Made by a program: the position numbers and the translations under genes. Positions 8,702 through 17,342 of a DNA stretch of 64,000 bases are shown piece by piece. The stretch covers positions 10,639 to 74,638 of the forward strand of contig SZPK01000019.1 of the NCBI GenBank assembly GCA_030263665.1. Direction: 5' to 3'. Source of the stretch: Villigracilis sp024434165. GTDB taxonomy: Bacteria; Chloroflexota; Anaerolineae; Anaerolineales; Villigracilaceae. The notes under the pieces are model-generated. The model was given only the letters and a program-made list of their open reading frames with translations, was not told where the DNA came from and did no database searches. Every line of letters begins with the position of its first letter. Positions within the stretch are counted from its first letter, which is position 1.

Positions 8702-9322
8702 TTATGTTTTCTTTACGACAATATCCGCAATGATGTTCGCGGCTTCGTCGCCGCGGTCCGCCGCATTGGAAAGGTGGCGGTACACCTCACGCATCTTGAG
8801 CATTTCGACCACATGATGAACGTCCTCGGGCCCGCTGAACAGGTCGGCGATGGCTTCGCGGTAAACCGCCTCCACGCGGTTCTCGAGCGCCTTCGCGCGC
8901 TGGGCATGGTCAATGGCGACGTTCGGATTCTTCGGAAGGCGCTGAACCCCGTGCCAGATCTCATACGCCGCATCCTTCAACAATGAGGCGATTCTCTGCA
9001 TGTACGGCGTGGACTGTACCTTCAGAATCTCCATTTCCATTACGGTGGTATCGGCGTAATCTACCACATCGTCAATCGAACGGGAGAGCGCAAAGATATC
9101 CTCGCGGTCGAACGGCGTGACAAAGGTGCGGTTCAACTCGTCAATCAGAATGCGGCGGACTTCATCCGCCTCCTTCTCCTTCATGGACAATTGCTCCGCG
9201 ATCTCCGAGTCCCGCGTCTCCAGGTATTTGACGAGCAGGCGCAGCCCTTCAAAGGCAAGCGCCGCCTGCTCCTCGATCAGTTTTTGGAATTTATCTTCCT
9301 TGCGTTTGAAAATACGAAACAT
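8702..9322 (-). CDS. DUF47 / PhoU-like Pit accessory protein
   Basis: The 206-residue all-helical protein belongs to the DUF47 family of distant PhoU homologues. The conserved acidic patches are visible in LNRTFVTPFDREDIFALSRSIDDVVDYAD (split here as two motifs: TPFDREDI and DDVVDYAD), which bind metal clusters in PhoU-type folds. It is expected to sit on the cytoplasmic side and modulate the Pit transporter encoded 4 bases downstream. The ribosome site GGAAAGTGAG supports the ATG at 9322. The MttB-family gene ends 18 bases upstream. Confidence 0.92.
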   Translation of the reverse strand: MFRIFKRKEDKFQKLIEEQAALAFEGLRLLVKYLETRDSEIAEQLSMKEKEADEVRRILIDELNRTFVTPFDREDIFALSRSIDDVVDYADTTVMEMEILKVQSTPYMQRIASLLKDAAYEIWHGVQRLPKNPNVAIDHAQRAKALENRVEAVYREAIADLFSGPEDVHHVVEMLKMREVYRHLSNAADRGDEAANIIADIVVKKT

Positions 9323-9340
9323 AAACTCACTTTCCTATGT

Positions 9341-10777
9341 TCAGGGAATTGGCTCCAGCACGCCCGGCACCATGCCGGGAAACGCCGCGCGAAGTTTCTC
9401 ATCCAGTTCCGCCGAAATCAAGGGCGCGGTGTTGACCGCCATGATCTCCCTCACACGCTTCATGGCGCGGGTGTGAATATCCGTCGAGCCTTTCTTTTCC
9501 CAAATGGTGCGCGCGTCGCGGTCGGCGATCTTCGTCATCACCGCTTCGGTCTTCATGCGGCTGATGGTGTGTTTTGCCGTGATGAACGAGCCGCCCGGAC
9601 CGATTTCCTTGACGAGATTGACAGCCAGGTCGTCATCGCTGAACGAAACGCCGCGTTTGAGGCGCTTCATCATCAACGCCATTTCATCGTCAATCACGGC
9701 TTTGGCAAAGTCGAAGGTCTTGAGCGCATCAATCAAGCCGCCGATGTTGAACATATCCATGCCTGCCAGCAGACCCGCGATGCCGGACATGCCCGTTTCA
9801 TATCCCGACTGTGCATCGTTCAATTTGGAATTCGTCAAGCCAATGTAACCGCCGCACGGCACGTTGTAAAACCGAGCCAGCTGCGCGAACGCCATGTGCA
9901 GCATGCCGCATTCAATCGCGCCCGATGTGTACGCGCCTGAGCGCATGTCCGCCACCGTGCCAAGCGTGGCGTAAATCGTTGGCGTGCCTTCGCGGGTCAT
10001 CTGCATCAGCATCAGCGCGGATAAAAATTCCGCGTTGCCCTGCGCCAGCGTCCCCGCCATGGACATGGGCGAGGTCAAGCCCGCGTTCGGCACGATGGTC
10101 GGATACACGGGCAAACCTTCCTTCGCAAAGAACATCACGTTCTCGGTCGAAAGATGGTCCATTGTCAGCGGCGAAACAACCGGGCAATAGTGATGCGTCA
10201 AAAACGGATGCGCCTTGTACGCCTCCTCCCCGCCCGCCACCAGGTACGCCAGTTTCATGATGCTGAGCGTATCCTTCATGTTGGTGGTGGTAACGCGGAT
10301 CGGTTTCAGACAATACTTGATGGAGGGATACAGCCGCGAGAGGGTGAACTGGTCCGCGGGTGCGTCGTCTGCCAGCGTGGAAATGGAGAAGATATCGTAA
10401 CCCGGCAATTCGTTGATGAGATGCGCGATCTGCGCGATGTCCCGCGACTCGGCGCGTCTTTCCTGACCTGTAACCGGGTCAATGATATCCGGGGCTGAAC
10501 TTGCCGTGACGATGACCGGGCTATCCTGGGGAATCGTCTTATCAAACTTCGGGTCGCGCGCGTGGAAGGTGAACGACGAAGGCGCCATTTTCCGGTATTT
10601 CTCCACCACCGCGCGGGGGAATTTGACCCGCTCCCCCTCCACGATACAGCCGTGGTGTTGGAACAACTCGCGCGCAGGTTCGAAGCGGACTTTCAATCCG
10701 ACTTCTTCCAAAATTTCCAGCGACGCTTCGTGAATCTTTTCAACCTGTTCCTGTGTAAGCAGTTCGGCAAATGTCAT
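9341..10777 (-). CDS. MttB-family (COG5598) corrinoid-dependent methyltransferase, non-pyrrolysine type
   Basis: The 478-residue protein is a full-length member of the trimethylamine methyltransferase MttB superfamily. It shows the N-terminal LLTQEQVEKIHEASLEILE helix, the TTTNMKD segment and the glycine-rich core near GGYIGLTNSKLNDAQSGYE. The reading frame has no internal stop, so pyrrolysine is not used. Non-pyrrolysine members act on quaternary amines such as glycine betaine, carnitine or proline betaine and hand the methyl group to a corrinoid protein. No corrinoid protein or its activator is present in the window. Ribosome site GGAAGGA supports the start. It sits between a PfkB-like gene and DUF47. 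Confidence 0.9.
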   Translation of the reverse strand: MTFAELLTQEQVEKIHEASLEILEEVGLKVRFEPARELFQHHGCIVEGERVKFPRAVVEKYRKMAPSSFTFHARDPKFDKTIPQDSPVIVTASSAPDIIDPVTGQERRAESRDIAQIAHLINELPGYDIFSISTLADDAPADQFTLSRLYPSIKYCLKPIRVTTTNMKDTLSIMKLAYLVAGGEEAYKAHPFLTHHYCPVVSPLTMDHLSTENVMFFAKEGLPVYPTIVPNAGLTSPMSMAGTLAQGNAEFLSALMLMQMTREGTPTIYATLGTVADMRSGAYTSGAIECGMLHMAFAQLARFYNVPCGGYIGLTNSKLNDAQSGYETGMSGIAGLLAGMDMFNIGGLIDALKTFDFAKAVIDDEMALMMKRLKRGVSFSDDDLAVNLVKEIGPGGSFITAKHTISRMKTEAVMTKIADRDARTIWEKKGSTDIHTRAMKRVREIMAVNTAPLISAELDEKLRAAFPGMVPGVLEPIP

Positions 10778-10796
10778 GGCATATCCTTCCGATAAG

Positions 10797-11894
10797 TTAT
10801 TCGACCAGCGATTTCTTCACTTTTCTATGATGAATGACTTTCTTTTTGGGCAGAACCTTCTCGACCAGTTTCTGCCCGCTTTTGACCAGGGGATTGTTCA
10901 CGATGGGACTGTTCTGCGGCAAAGTCAACAACCTGCGAATTGTGTGGAACCGGTCGCCGCGATACACCATGCGCTCGATTCGCACGGTGCGCGCCAGCCC
11001 CAGGATTTCCGGCACGGGGAACATGCGCAGCCCCGAACGGGTCACCTTGAGCGACGCCGCCGCAATCGCAAAACGGACGGTTTCCTCCAGCCCCCAATGA
11101 TGGAGATACCCGTAGATAAAACCGGATGAAAACGTCGCACCCGCGCCGGAGGCATCCACCGCCTTGACCCGGGGCGCATACGCGCGGATGATCTCGTCGC
11201 CCTGCACCACCATGCACCCCTGACTCGCCATGGTGATGATCGCGGTCTGAATGCCAGCCTTGATCAGTTTGCGCGCTGTTCCAAGCATTGCCTGCTTTTT
11301 ACCGATCTGCGCCGCATCCGTCACCGCCTGGCAGATGGTGACCATGCCTGCGTATTTTTTCAGCAAATCGGGATGCGTGTGTCCGTGCTCGAAATTGAGA
11401 AAGACCGGCACGTTATGCTTCTTCGCCTCCTGCATGGCGCGGACGATATGATCGCCGTCATACCAATCCACATACAGGAGTTTGGCTTTTCTAATCAGGG
11501 AGAGATCCGCCGTATCCAGCGTGCCGAGGATTTCCTTCGACCTCTGCCAGAAATACGTGCGCGCGCCCTTTTTATCAGAGACATTGACTTCAAGCGGCGT
11601 CTTGTACTGGTCTGTAAAGCGCACCTTTCCTTGCACGCCGAATTCCTTCAATCGTTCCGCGACGAACCTGCCCAGCAGGTCGTTCCCCACTGCTGTGCCG
11701 ATCATCCCCGAAGGCACGCCCCACTGGCTGAGGTTGCAGGCAATGATCGCCGCATCGTCGTACACATATTCGCTCACTTCGTGGACGATGGCGCCGGTGT
11801 TGTGCTTCGGGAGTCTATCCAGCGCCATGATGTAAACGGGGGTCAACATGCCAAAACCGACGTAGGCAGGAGGGATGGTTTTACTTTTGGGCAT
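10797..11894 (-). CDS. PfkB-family sugar-kinase-like protein lacking the catalytic Asp
   Basis: The 365-residue protein has the ribokinase/PfkB fold. The N-terminal substrate lid segment is present, and a C-terminal anion-hole motif reads DASGAGATFSSGF (near residues 246-258). In active PfkB enzymes the motif is DTxGAGD, where the last Asp is the catalytic base; here it is Ala (codon GCG at 11142-11144 on the minus strand). A C-terminal extension of about 70 basic residues is unusual. It may be an inactive regulatory relative or use another base. No clear ribosome site precedes it; a hairpin repeat lies directly upstream. Confidence 0.78.
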   Translation of the reverse strand: MPKSKTIPPAYVGFGMLTPVYIMALDRLPKHNTGAIVHEVSEYVYDDAAIIACNLSQWGVPSGMIGTAVGNDLLGRFVAERLKEFGVQGKVRFTDQYKTPLEVNVSDKKGARTYFWQRSKEILGTLDTADLSLIRKAKLLYVDWYDGDHIVRAMQEAKKHNVPVFLNFEHGHTHPDLLKKYAGMVTICQAVTDAAQIGKKQAMLGTARKLIKAGIQTAIITMASQGCMVVQGDEIIRAYAPRVKAVDASGAGATFSSGFIYGYLHHWGLEETVRFAIAAASLKVTRSGLRMFPVPEILGLARTVRIERMVYRGDRFHTIRRLLTLPQNSPIVNNPLVKSGQKLVEKVLPKKKVIHHRKVKKSLVE

Positions 11895-11904
11895 AAAGCA
11901 TCAA

Positions 11905-12009
11905 GCACAAAGGACACGAAGTACACAAAGGCTTGCCCTGAGAGATACTCGAATGGGAATACCTTTTGTTAAATGCGCCTCCTTCGTGACCTTTGTGCCC
12001 TTCGTGTTT
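11905..12009. repeat. 'CACAAAGGACACGAAG' hairpin word repeat
   Basis: The left half reads CACAAAGGACACGAAGTACA and the right half near 11978-12009 carries the near complement (CCTTCGTGACCTTTGTGCCC). The two halves can fold into a long imperfect hairpin. Similar elements occur at 28213-28286 and inside the composites at 49632 and 59828. It separates the PfkB-like and FAD/GcvT genes. Confidence 0.75.
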
Positions 12010-12020
12010 AATAAGCATTT

Positions 12021-14450
12021 TCACGCTCGCAACTTCTCGCCCTTCGGGTCATACAACACGGACGCGGTCACTTCTGCTTCGCGCCGACCTTCGATCAACT
12101 CAACCATGAAGCGGCTGCCCTTCTTCGCCAATTCAACCGGCAGATAGGCGTAAAAGATGTTTTTCTTCACTGTAAAGCCATACCCGCCGCTACGGACGCG
12201 GGTCAGCACCTTGCCTTCGTGATAGACCGCTTCGCCGCCGTAGATTTGGACGAACTCATCGGCGTCGGTCAAGACCAGCGTGCAGAGTTTGCGCTTGATT
12301 CCATCCGCTTTTTGCTTCACCAGCGCCTCGCGCCCGATGAAATCGCCTTTATCGAGATCAACGCAAAAACCAAGCCCCGCCTCGTAGGGAGTTTCCATCG
12401 GCGTAATATCCGCCGTGAAATATTTAAAGCCCTTCTCCAGCCGCAGCGGATCCAACACCTTATACCCGCCGAGTTCCATGCCAAACTCTTTGCCCGCTTC
12501 GACGAGCAGATCCCACACCATCGCCGCATGGCGGTTCGGGATGTAAAGTTCCCAGCCCAACTCGCCCGCGTAACTGACGCGCTGAGCCAGCGCCCGCGCG
12601 CCGTTGATGTGAATCGGCTTCGTCATCAAGTATGGATGAGCCTCATTGGAAACGTCGTCACTCGTCGCTTTTCGCAACACGTCACGCGCCTTCGGTCCCC
12701 ACAAGGCAAGACAGGCATACTCTTCGGTAATATCGCGGATGGACACTTCGCCATCCTTCTCGTCCACGTGCATCAGGAGGCGGGCATGGTCGTTGGCGAT
12801 GAAGCCCGAACCCGTGATGACCCAGAAATACTCCTCGCCCAACCGTGTAACCGTCAAATCCGACTCGATCCCGCCGCGCGTGTTGAGAAACTGAGTATAC
12901 GCTGCGCTGCCAATGGGCTTGTCAATATTGCTGGAGGTCAGTCTCTGCAATAATGGCAATGCGCCTTTGCCCTTCACTTCGATCTTTCCAAACGAAGTCA
13001 GATCATACAAACAAACCCGCTCGCGGGTGGCGATGTGTTCCTGCCGCAGCCGTTCGAAGAACGGCGGCTTCGCCCAGCCCCATTGACGCTGGTCCTCGCC
13101 CATGCGGCGCGAAGGCTTGCCGGGGTCGAAGTAATTGACGCGCTCCCAGCCGAACTTCTCGCCGAAGACCGCGCCATTTTCCAGCAAACGATAATGCACA
13201 GGGCTGACCCGATGCGGGCGCGCCCGCTCATGCTCGTCGTGCGGGAAGCGCAGGCGGTAATAATATTTCACACTCTCGCACGTGCGCTCCGCCGCGTACA
13301 CAAAATCGGAATAATAATTTCCAAAGCGCGTGGCGCGGTAGCCGTATACATCCACCGGCGCTTCGCCTTCGATGATCCACTCCGCCAGCAGTTTGCCCAT
13401 GCCGCCTGCGCCGCCGTAGCCGTTCAATGACATGCCCGCCAGCATCCAGAAGCCGCGCACACCGGGCATCGGTCCCAACAACGGCTGGCAGTCCGGCGTG
13501 TATGCGCCGGGATGACAAACCAGCGTGATGATGCCCGCCTGGTCCAAAAACGGCAGTCTTCGTATCGCGCCTTCGAGCAGCATCTCAAACTGTTCGAAGT
13601 TACCGGGCAAACTCCTGCCGCCATGCTCCCACGGCACGCCGTCAATCCAGCGCGCGATGGGGTTCGGCTCGTAACCGCCGATCACCAAGCCGCCCTGCTC
13701 CTGCCGCATATAAACAAGGTTATCAGGATCGCGCAGGCACGGCGTATTCGGATCGAATTCATGCCCCGGCACCGCGCGCAAAGCGATGTGTTGATGATCA
13801 ACCGGCGTGGTGGGGATATGGATGCCCGCCATAGCGGCGATTCTGGGAGCCCACAATCCCGCCGCGTTGATGATGATCTCGCATCGAATCTCGCCCCGGT
13901 CTGTTACCACCGCCCGAACCTCTCCCTTCGGTGAGAGTTTGATCCCGGTCACGCGCGTGTTGGTATAAACCTCCACACCCAATTGTTTGGCGAAATTCGC
14001 CATCGAAGTGGTGGTGATGTACGGGTCGAGCTGCCCGTCGCGCGGAAGGTAAATGCCGCCGTACAAATTCTCTTTGGAAATTTGCGGCATGACCTTCAAC
14101 GCCTCTTCCGGCGAAATGACCTCACACTCCAAGCCCAATGCTTTCGCCCGGCTGACACTGCGCTCCAACTCCTTGAGTTGTTCCTTGCTCGACGCCACCC
14201 GCAAACTGCCGACGTGATTGAACAATCCCAACTCGCTGTACAACTCCACGCTGTACATGCGGAATTTGAGCATCGCCTGCGACGTGGCAAATTGAGTCAC
14301 CAGCCCCGCCGCATGGGACGATTCGCCGCTGGCGATCTCGCCCTTTTCAAGAATCACCACATCCTTCCGCCCATATTTCGCCAAATGATACGCAACCTGC
14401 GCGCCGTAAATCCCGCCGCCGATGACGACAATTTCTGCCTGAGTTTTCAT
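12021..14450 (-). CDS. FAD/GcvT fusion oxidoreductase 1 (dimethylglycine/sarcosine dehydrogenase-like)
   Basis: The 809-residue protein joins an N-terminal DAO-type FAD domain (GGGIYGAQVAYHLAKYG, about residues 8-370), an FAO-M linker, a GcvT folate-binding domain (about 430-700) and the GcvT C-terminal barrel. This is the layout of dimethylglycine and sarcosine dehydrogenases, which oxidise N-methyl groups and pass the carbon to tetrahydrofolate. A His in SSHAAGL aligns with the residue that carries covalent FAD in those enzymes. The substrate is not certain. It lies downstream of the phosphotransferase and permease genes on the same strand. A paralogue is at 21242. Confidence 0.9.
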   Translation of the reverse strand: MKTQAEIVVIGGGIYGAQVAYHLAKYGRKDVVILEKGEIASGESSHAAGLVTQFATSQAMLKFRMYSVELYSELGLFNHVGSLRVASSKEQLKELERSVSRAKALGLECEVISPEEALKVMPQISKENLYGGIYLPRDGQLDPYITTTSMANFAKQLGVEVYTNTRVTGIKLSPKGEVRAVVTDRGEIRCEIIINAAGLWAPRIAAMAGIHIPTTPVDHQHIALRAVPGHEFDPNTPCLRDPDNLVYMRQEQGGLVIGGYEPNPIARWIDGVPWEHGGRSLPGNFEQFEMLLEGAIRRLPFLDQAGIITLVCHPGAYTPDCQPLLGPMPGVRGFWMLAGMSLNGYGGAGGMGKLLAEWIIEGEAPVDVYGYRATRFGNYYSDFVYAAERTCESVKYYYRLRFPHDEHERARPHRVSPVHYRLLENGAVFGEKFGWERVNYFDPGKPSRRMGEDQRQWGWAKPPFFERLRQEHIATRERVCLYDLTSFGKIEVKGKGALPLLQRLTSSNIDKPIGSAAYTQFLNTRGGIESDLTVTRLGEEYFWVITGSGFIANDHARLLMHVDEKDGEVSIRDITEEYACLALWGPKARDVLRKATSDDVSNEAHPYLMTKPIHINGARALAQRVSYAGELGWELYIPNRHAAMVWDLLVEAGKEFGMELGGYKVLDPLRLEKGFKYFTADITPMETPYEAGLGFCVDLDKGDFIGREALVKQKADGIKRKLCTLVLTDADEFVQIYGGEAVYHEGKVLTRVRSGGYGFTVKKNIFYAYLPVELAKKGSRFMVELIEGRREAEVTASVLYDPKGEKLRA

Positions 14451-14469
14451 TCAATTCACCTATTTTGTA

Positions 14470-14600
14470 CTTTGATGGTCGAGTAGTGGCGCCGAGCCTC
14501 AAACGGCAAGTGCGCCACGTATCGAGACCACCCACTCATGAATTGCTTTCACACAATCGGTGGTCTCGATATGCCACTCGAAAACCACTCGCGATACTCA
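14470..14600. repeat. Tandem GGTCTCGATAC/GTATCGAGACC inverted repeats
   Basis: Two inverted elements lie side by side. One spans about 14477-14527 and is built on GGTCGAGTAGTGGCGC and its near complement. The other, from about 14559, is built on GGTGGTCTCGATATGCCA and a right half ending in CGATACTCAACCACC. The same family is found in frame inside the gene at 32587-35208 (34138-34178). Apart from this, the gap holds only the ribosome site for the 14450 start. Confidence 0.7.
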
Positions 14601-14609
14601 ACCACCGAT

Positions 14610-15509
14610 TTATTTTTTAACATCCACCAACCACCCCTCGAACTCGCTCGAATCCATCTTCTCCACCGCCCTGCCCCAGCGTTCGATTGCCCAGCCCCAG
14701 AAGTCGAAATCAATCGTGGAGATCTTCGCCTGGATCGCAGCCCACAAGCCCCAGCCTACGTCGGACATGATCATGTTCAATTTCATGCGCGCGATCAGGG
14801 AAGGAGTCGCTTCGCCGAAATAGGCAGCGCACACTTCCGCGATTTGAGAATCGAAGAATTGCATTTCCTGGCAGGTATTTCCCAACTCGAAGGTCGGGTC
14901 GTTGTTGCCGCTGTATTCGTAATCAATCAACCATAATTGCCTGCCGTCGTCAATGTAATTTTCAGCCAGCAGGTCGTTATTGCAAGGAACGGTCGGCAGC
15001 GGCTTGGCGCTCATCGCCTGCTCGATGCGTCGGACCGTCTCCATGCGTTCGTTGTACCCGTCGGGGATTTTGATCTCGCGTTCACGGCACAGGCTGAGAT
15101 AATACTCCGTGAGGCGGAACATGTTGAAGTCAAGCAGGAAGCGCGGGCCGGCATGAAGTTTTTTGATCGCCTGCGCCATGCGTGCCGGCATCCCCGGCTC
15201 GTTCAAGGATTCCTTCGACATGGTCTTGCCGTTGATGAACTCCAAAACCATCGCGTCGAATTCCGGGACGTGATACATCACCCTCGGCGCAACGCCCGCT
15301 TCGCTGGCGGCTTTGGTGTTGTGATATTCGTTTTTGCGGTCAATCGCCAGCAGTTCCGTGCTTTCACCCGGCACGCGGATGAAGAACGGAGTCCCATCCA
15401 CCTCCACCTTGTAATTGGTGTTGGTCAACCCGCCCGAAAGCGGCTGGATGGAAATATTTTTTCCTTTCCAATCTTCGATCTTTGCGACGACTTCTTCGAT
15501 TATTGTCAT
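14610..15509 (-). CDS. Choline-kinase-like phosphotransferase 1
   Basis: The 299-residue protein has the aminoglycoside/choline kinase fold. The glycine-rich segment LSGGLTNTNYKV, the catalytic loop CNNDLLAENY and the metal-binding WLIDYEYSG are all visible. Choline and ethanolamine kinases and related small-molecule kinases share this set. In the catalytic loop Asn precedes the Asp where His is usual (CNNDLL against HNDLL). It probably phosphorylates an amino-alcohol, by homology and by its FAD/GcvT and permease neighbours. A second copy type is at 23808. Confidence 0.85.
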   Translation of the reverse strand: MTIIEEVVAKIEDWKGKNISIQPLSGGLTNTNYKVEVDGTPFFIRVPGESTELLAIDRKNEYHNTKAASEAGVAPRVMYHVPEFDAMVLEFINGKTMSKESLNEPGMPARMAQAIKKLHAGPRFLLDFNMFRLTEYYLSLCREREIKIPDGYNERMETVRRIEQAMSAKPLPTVPCNNDLLAENYIDDGRQLWLIDYEYSGNNDPTFELGNTCQEMQFFDSQIAEVCAAYFGEATPSLIARMKLNMIMSDVGWGLWAAIQAKISTIDFDFWGWAIERWGRAVEKMDSSEFEGWLVDVKK

Positions 15510-15523
15510 ACATACTCCAGAGT

Positions 15524-15564
15524 GTAGAACAAGTCTATAGACTTGTTCTACAGACTTGTTCTAC
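15524..15564. repeat. Palindrome GTAGAACAAGTCTA with an extra half copy
   Basis: Positions 15524-15551 form a perfect 28-base palindrome built on GTAGAACAAGTCTA. An extra right half follows at 553-564 of this block. A related palindrome with GTAAGACAAGTC is at 60819-60845. It sits 15 bases before the phosphotransferase start. Confidence 0.8.
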
Positions 15565-15580
15565 GCTGGAAATGAAAGAT

Positions 15581-17209
15581 TTATTCGGGCGGGATTTCCT
15601 TGAAGGCGTAATCCACGTTGATGCCCTTGGACTTCTGCGCGTTCTTGGCAAGGAAATACCAAACCGCCGAAACCAGCAGCACACCGAACACCACCGTGTA
15701 CGCCAGCGTGCTGGTGAGACCCAGCCGCGCATCGAACATGAACATCAACAGCATGACCGTGCCGAAGATGAAGCCGATCACGCCGAGGATGGTCACGAGC
15801 GGAACGCCGCCGAGTTTATACGCCGCGCCGGGCGATGATTCGTAAACATCCTTTGCGCGGTAGGGCAGCAGCGCGCCCGCTAGGCAGGTGATGACGAAGA
15901 CGTAACCGCAGGCAAACGTCACGCCGAGGGTTAAACCCACCCAGCCGGGATGCAGGTTGTAGAGGAAGATGACCGGGATGCTGGCGATGAAATACGCCCA
16001 GTGCGCGTTGGCAGGGGTGTGACGCTTCTCATCCACTTTGCTGACCCATTCGGGAAGCAGGCGGTCGAGCGACATGGCGACCATCACGCGCGTCATGCCG
16101 ATGTAGCAGTTGTGGACGATCTGGTGCGAGTTGAGGATGTAGCCCAAGCCAATGATGATGACCACCAGCGGGCTGGCAGTGAGCGCGACCGCGATGATGT
16201 TGGGCCACAGCCAGAAGCCTGCAATTTTCGCTTCTGCCACGCCCGCCCAATAGCCCGCGCCCGCGACGTACAGAAATTCCGTGCCGACGGCTTTCTCCAG
16301 CGCGGCGGCAAGGAGTGCAAGCAGGATGCCCGTGAAGATCAGCGAGCCGACGATGATGAACATCTGGTCTTTAAAGGAACGCGCGTTTTTGATCTCGCCG
16401 TTCTGCTGGGCGGAGTAGGTCGCCCATTGCAGCGAGGTCCACGCGATGGGCGCCACCAACAGGGTGGCAATCATGCTGAAGGGCGGGTTTAAGTCCACGC
16501 CCGCGGCGACGGAAGCATCCTTCGCCGTCTGCACGAAGTTATCCACACCGGCAATCGCTCTGGCAAACGCATCCAACTGTGCGGCGGAGGAGGCGGGGTT
16601 GCCCATGAACAGCACCACCAGCATGGTAATGAAGGCAAGAATGGTGCCGACAATCATCACGTTCTGGAAGCGCACGTAATTCTTGAAGCCGCTGATGAGG
16701 ATGAGCGCGGAGACGAACGCATTCAGGATGCTGGTAATAATGATGCCGGTGGAGCCGGTGAACCAGATGCCCAGGTTCGAGAGCGCCGCGCTGCCCATCG
16801 TTGCACCCAAGCCGAGGAACAGCGGTGCAAACCCAAGATACGAGAGCAGCCAGCCGGAAAGCGCCACCCATTGCAAAATCCAGATCACATAGCCAGACAT
16901 CACAACCGTGAACGCCACGCCGCCGCCGAACACGCGGCTTTGGAACACATAGTCGCCGCCGGAACGCGGAAGCGCCGTGGAGAGCCACACATACACCAGC
17001 GCAATGGGGATTTCCAGCGCCATCGCGAGCAGGATTCCCCAAACGAGTTTGCCGCCCGGCAGCGCGCCCGGCGCCCACAAATACGTCCAGGGGAAGATCA
17101 AGCCCATCGTCAAAATGTTATAGACGAAGGCGGAAAACGGAGACATCACGCGCACGAGCCCGGAGGCTTTGCGGGTGAAGACTTCAGGTTTTGCTGTTGC
17201 TGTAGCCAT
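15581..17209 (-). CDS. APC-superfamily amino acid/amine permease 1
   Basis: The 542-residue protein has about 12-14 hydrophobic helices and begins with the APC-type MSPFSAFVYNILTMG segment. The conserved first-helix region is followed by the ALPRSGGDYVFQSR motif that marks substrate-binding helices of the amino acid-polyamine-organocation family. It should import an amino acid or amine with a cation. It sits between the metallophosphoesterase and phosphotransferase genes, so import followed by phosphorylation is a reasonable reading. Ribosome site AAAGGAG supports the start. Confidence 0.9.
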   Translation of the reverse strand: MATATAKPEVFTRKASGLVRVMSPFSAFVYNILTMGLIFPWTYLWAPGALPGGKLVWGILLAMALEIPIALVYVWLSTALPRSGGDYVFQSRVFGGGVAFTVVMSGYVIWILQWVALSGWLLSYLGFAPLFLGLGATMGSAALSNLGIWFTGSTGIIITSILNAFVSALILISGFKNYVRFQNVMIVGTILAFITMLVVLFMGNPASSAAQLDAFARAIAGVDNFVQTAKDASVAAGVDLNPPFSMIATLLVAPIAWTSLQWATYSAQQNGEIKNARSFKDQMFIIVGSLIFTGILLALLAAALEKAVGTEFLYVAGAGYWAGVAEAKIAGFWLWPNIIAVALTASPLVVIIIGLGYILNSHQIVHNCYIGMTRVMVAMSLDRLLPEWVSKVDEKRHTPANAHWAYFIASIPVIFLYNLHPGWVGLTLGVTFACGYVFVITCLAGALLPYRAKDVYESSPGAAYKLGGVPLVTILGVIGFIFGTVMLLMFMFDARLGLTSTLAYTVVFGVLLVSAVWYFLAKNAQKSKGINVDYAFKEIPPE

Positions 17210-17342
17210 ACATTCTCCTTTGGTACGAAAGACTCAAACGCTTCTTTCAACGCCAGGACGGGCGAATGCCCGCCCCCCTTATCGAACAGCAGGGAACGAT
17301 GTACTCCTTCGAATAGGACACCTCCTTTGGCGAACGCATCCT

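Noticed and set aside
9341..10777. Pyrrolysine use in the MttB-family gene
   Set aside because: The frame is continuous with no internal TAG, and no pyl genes are present.
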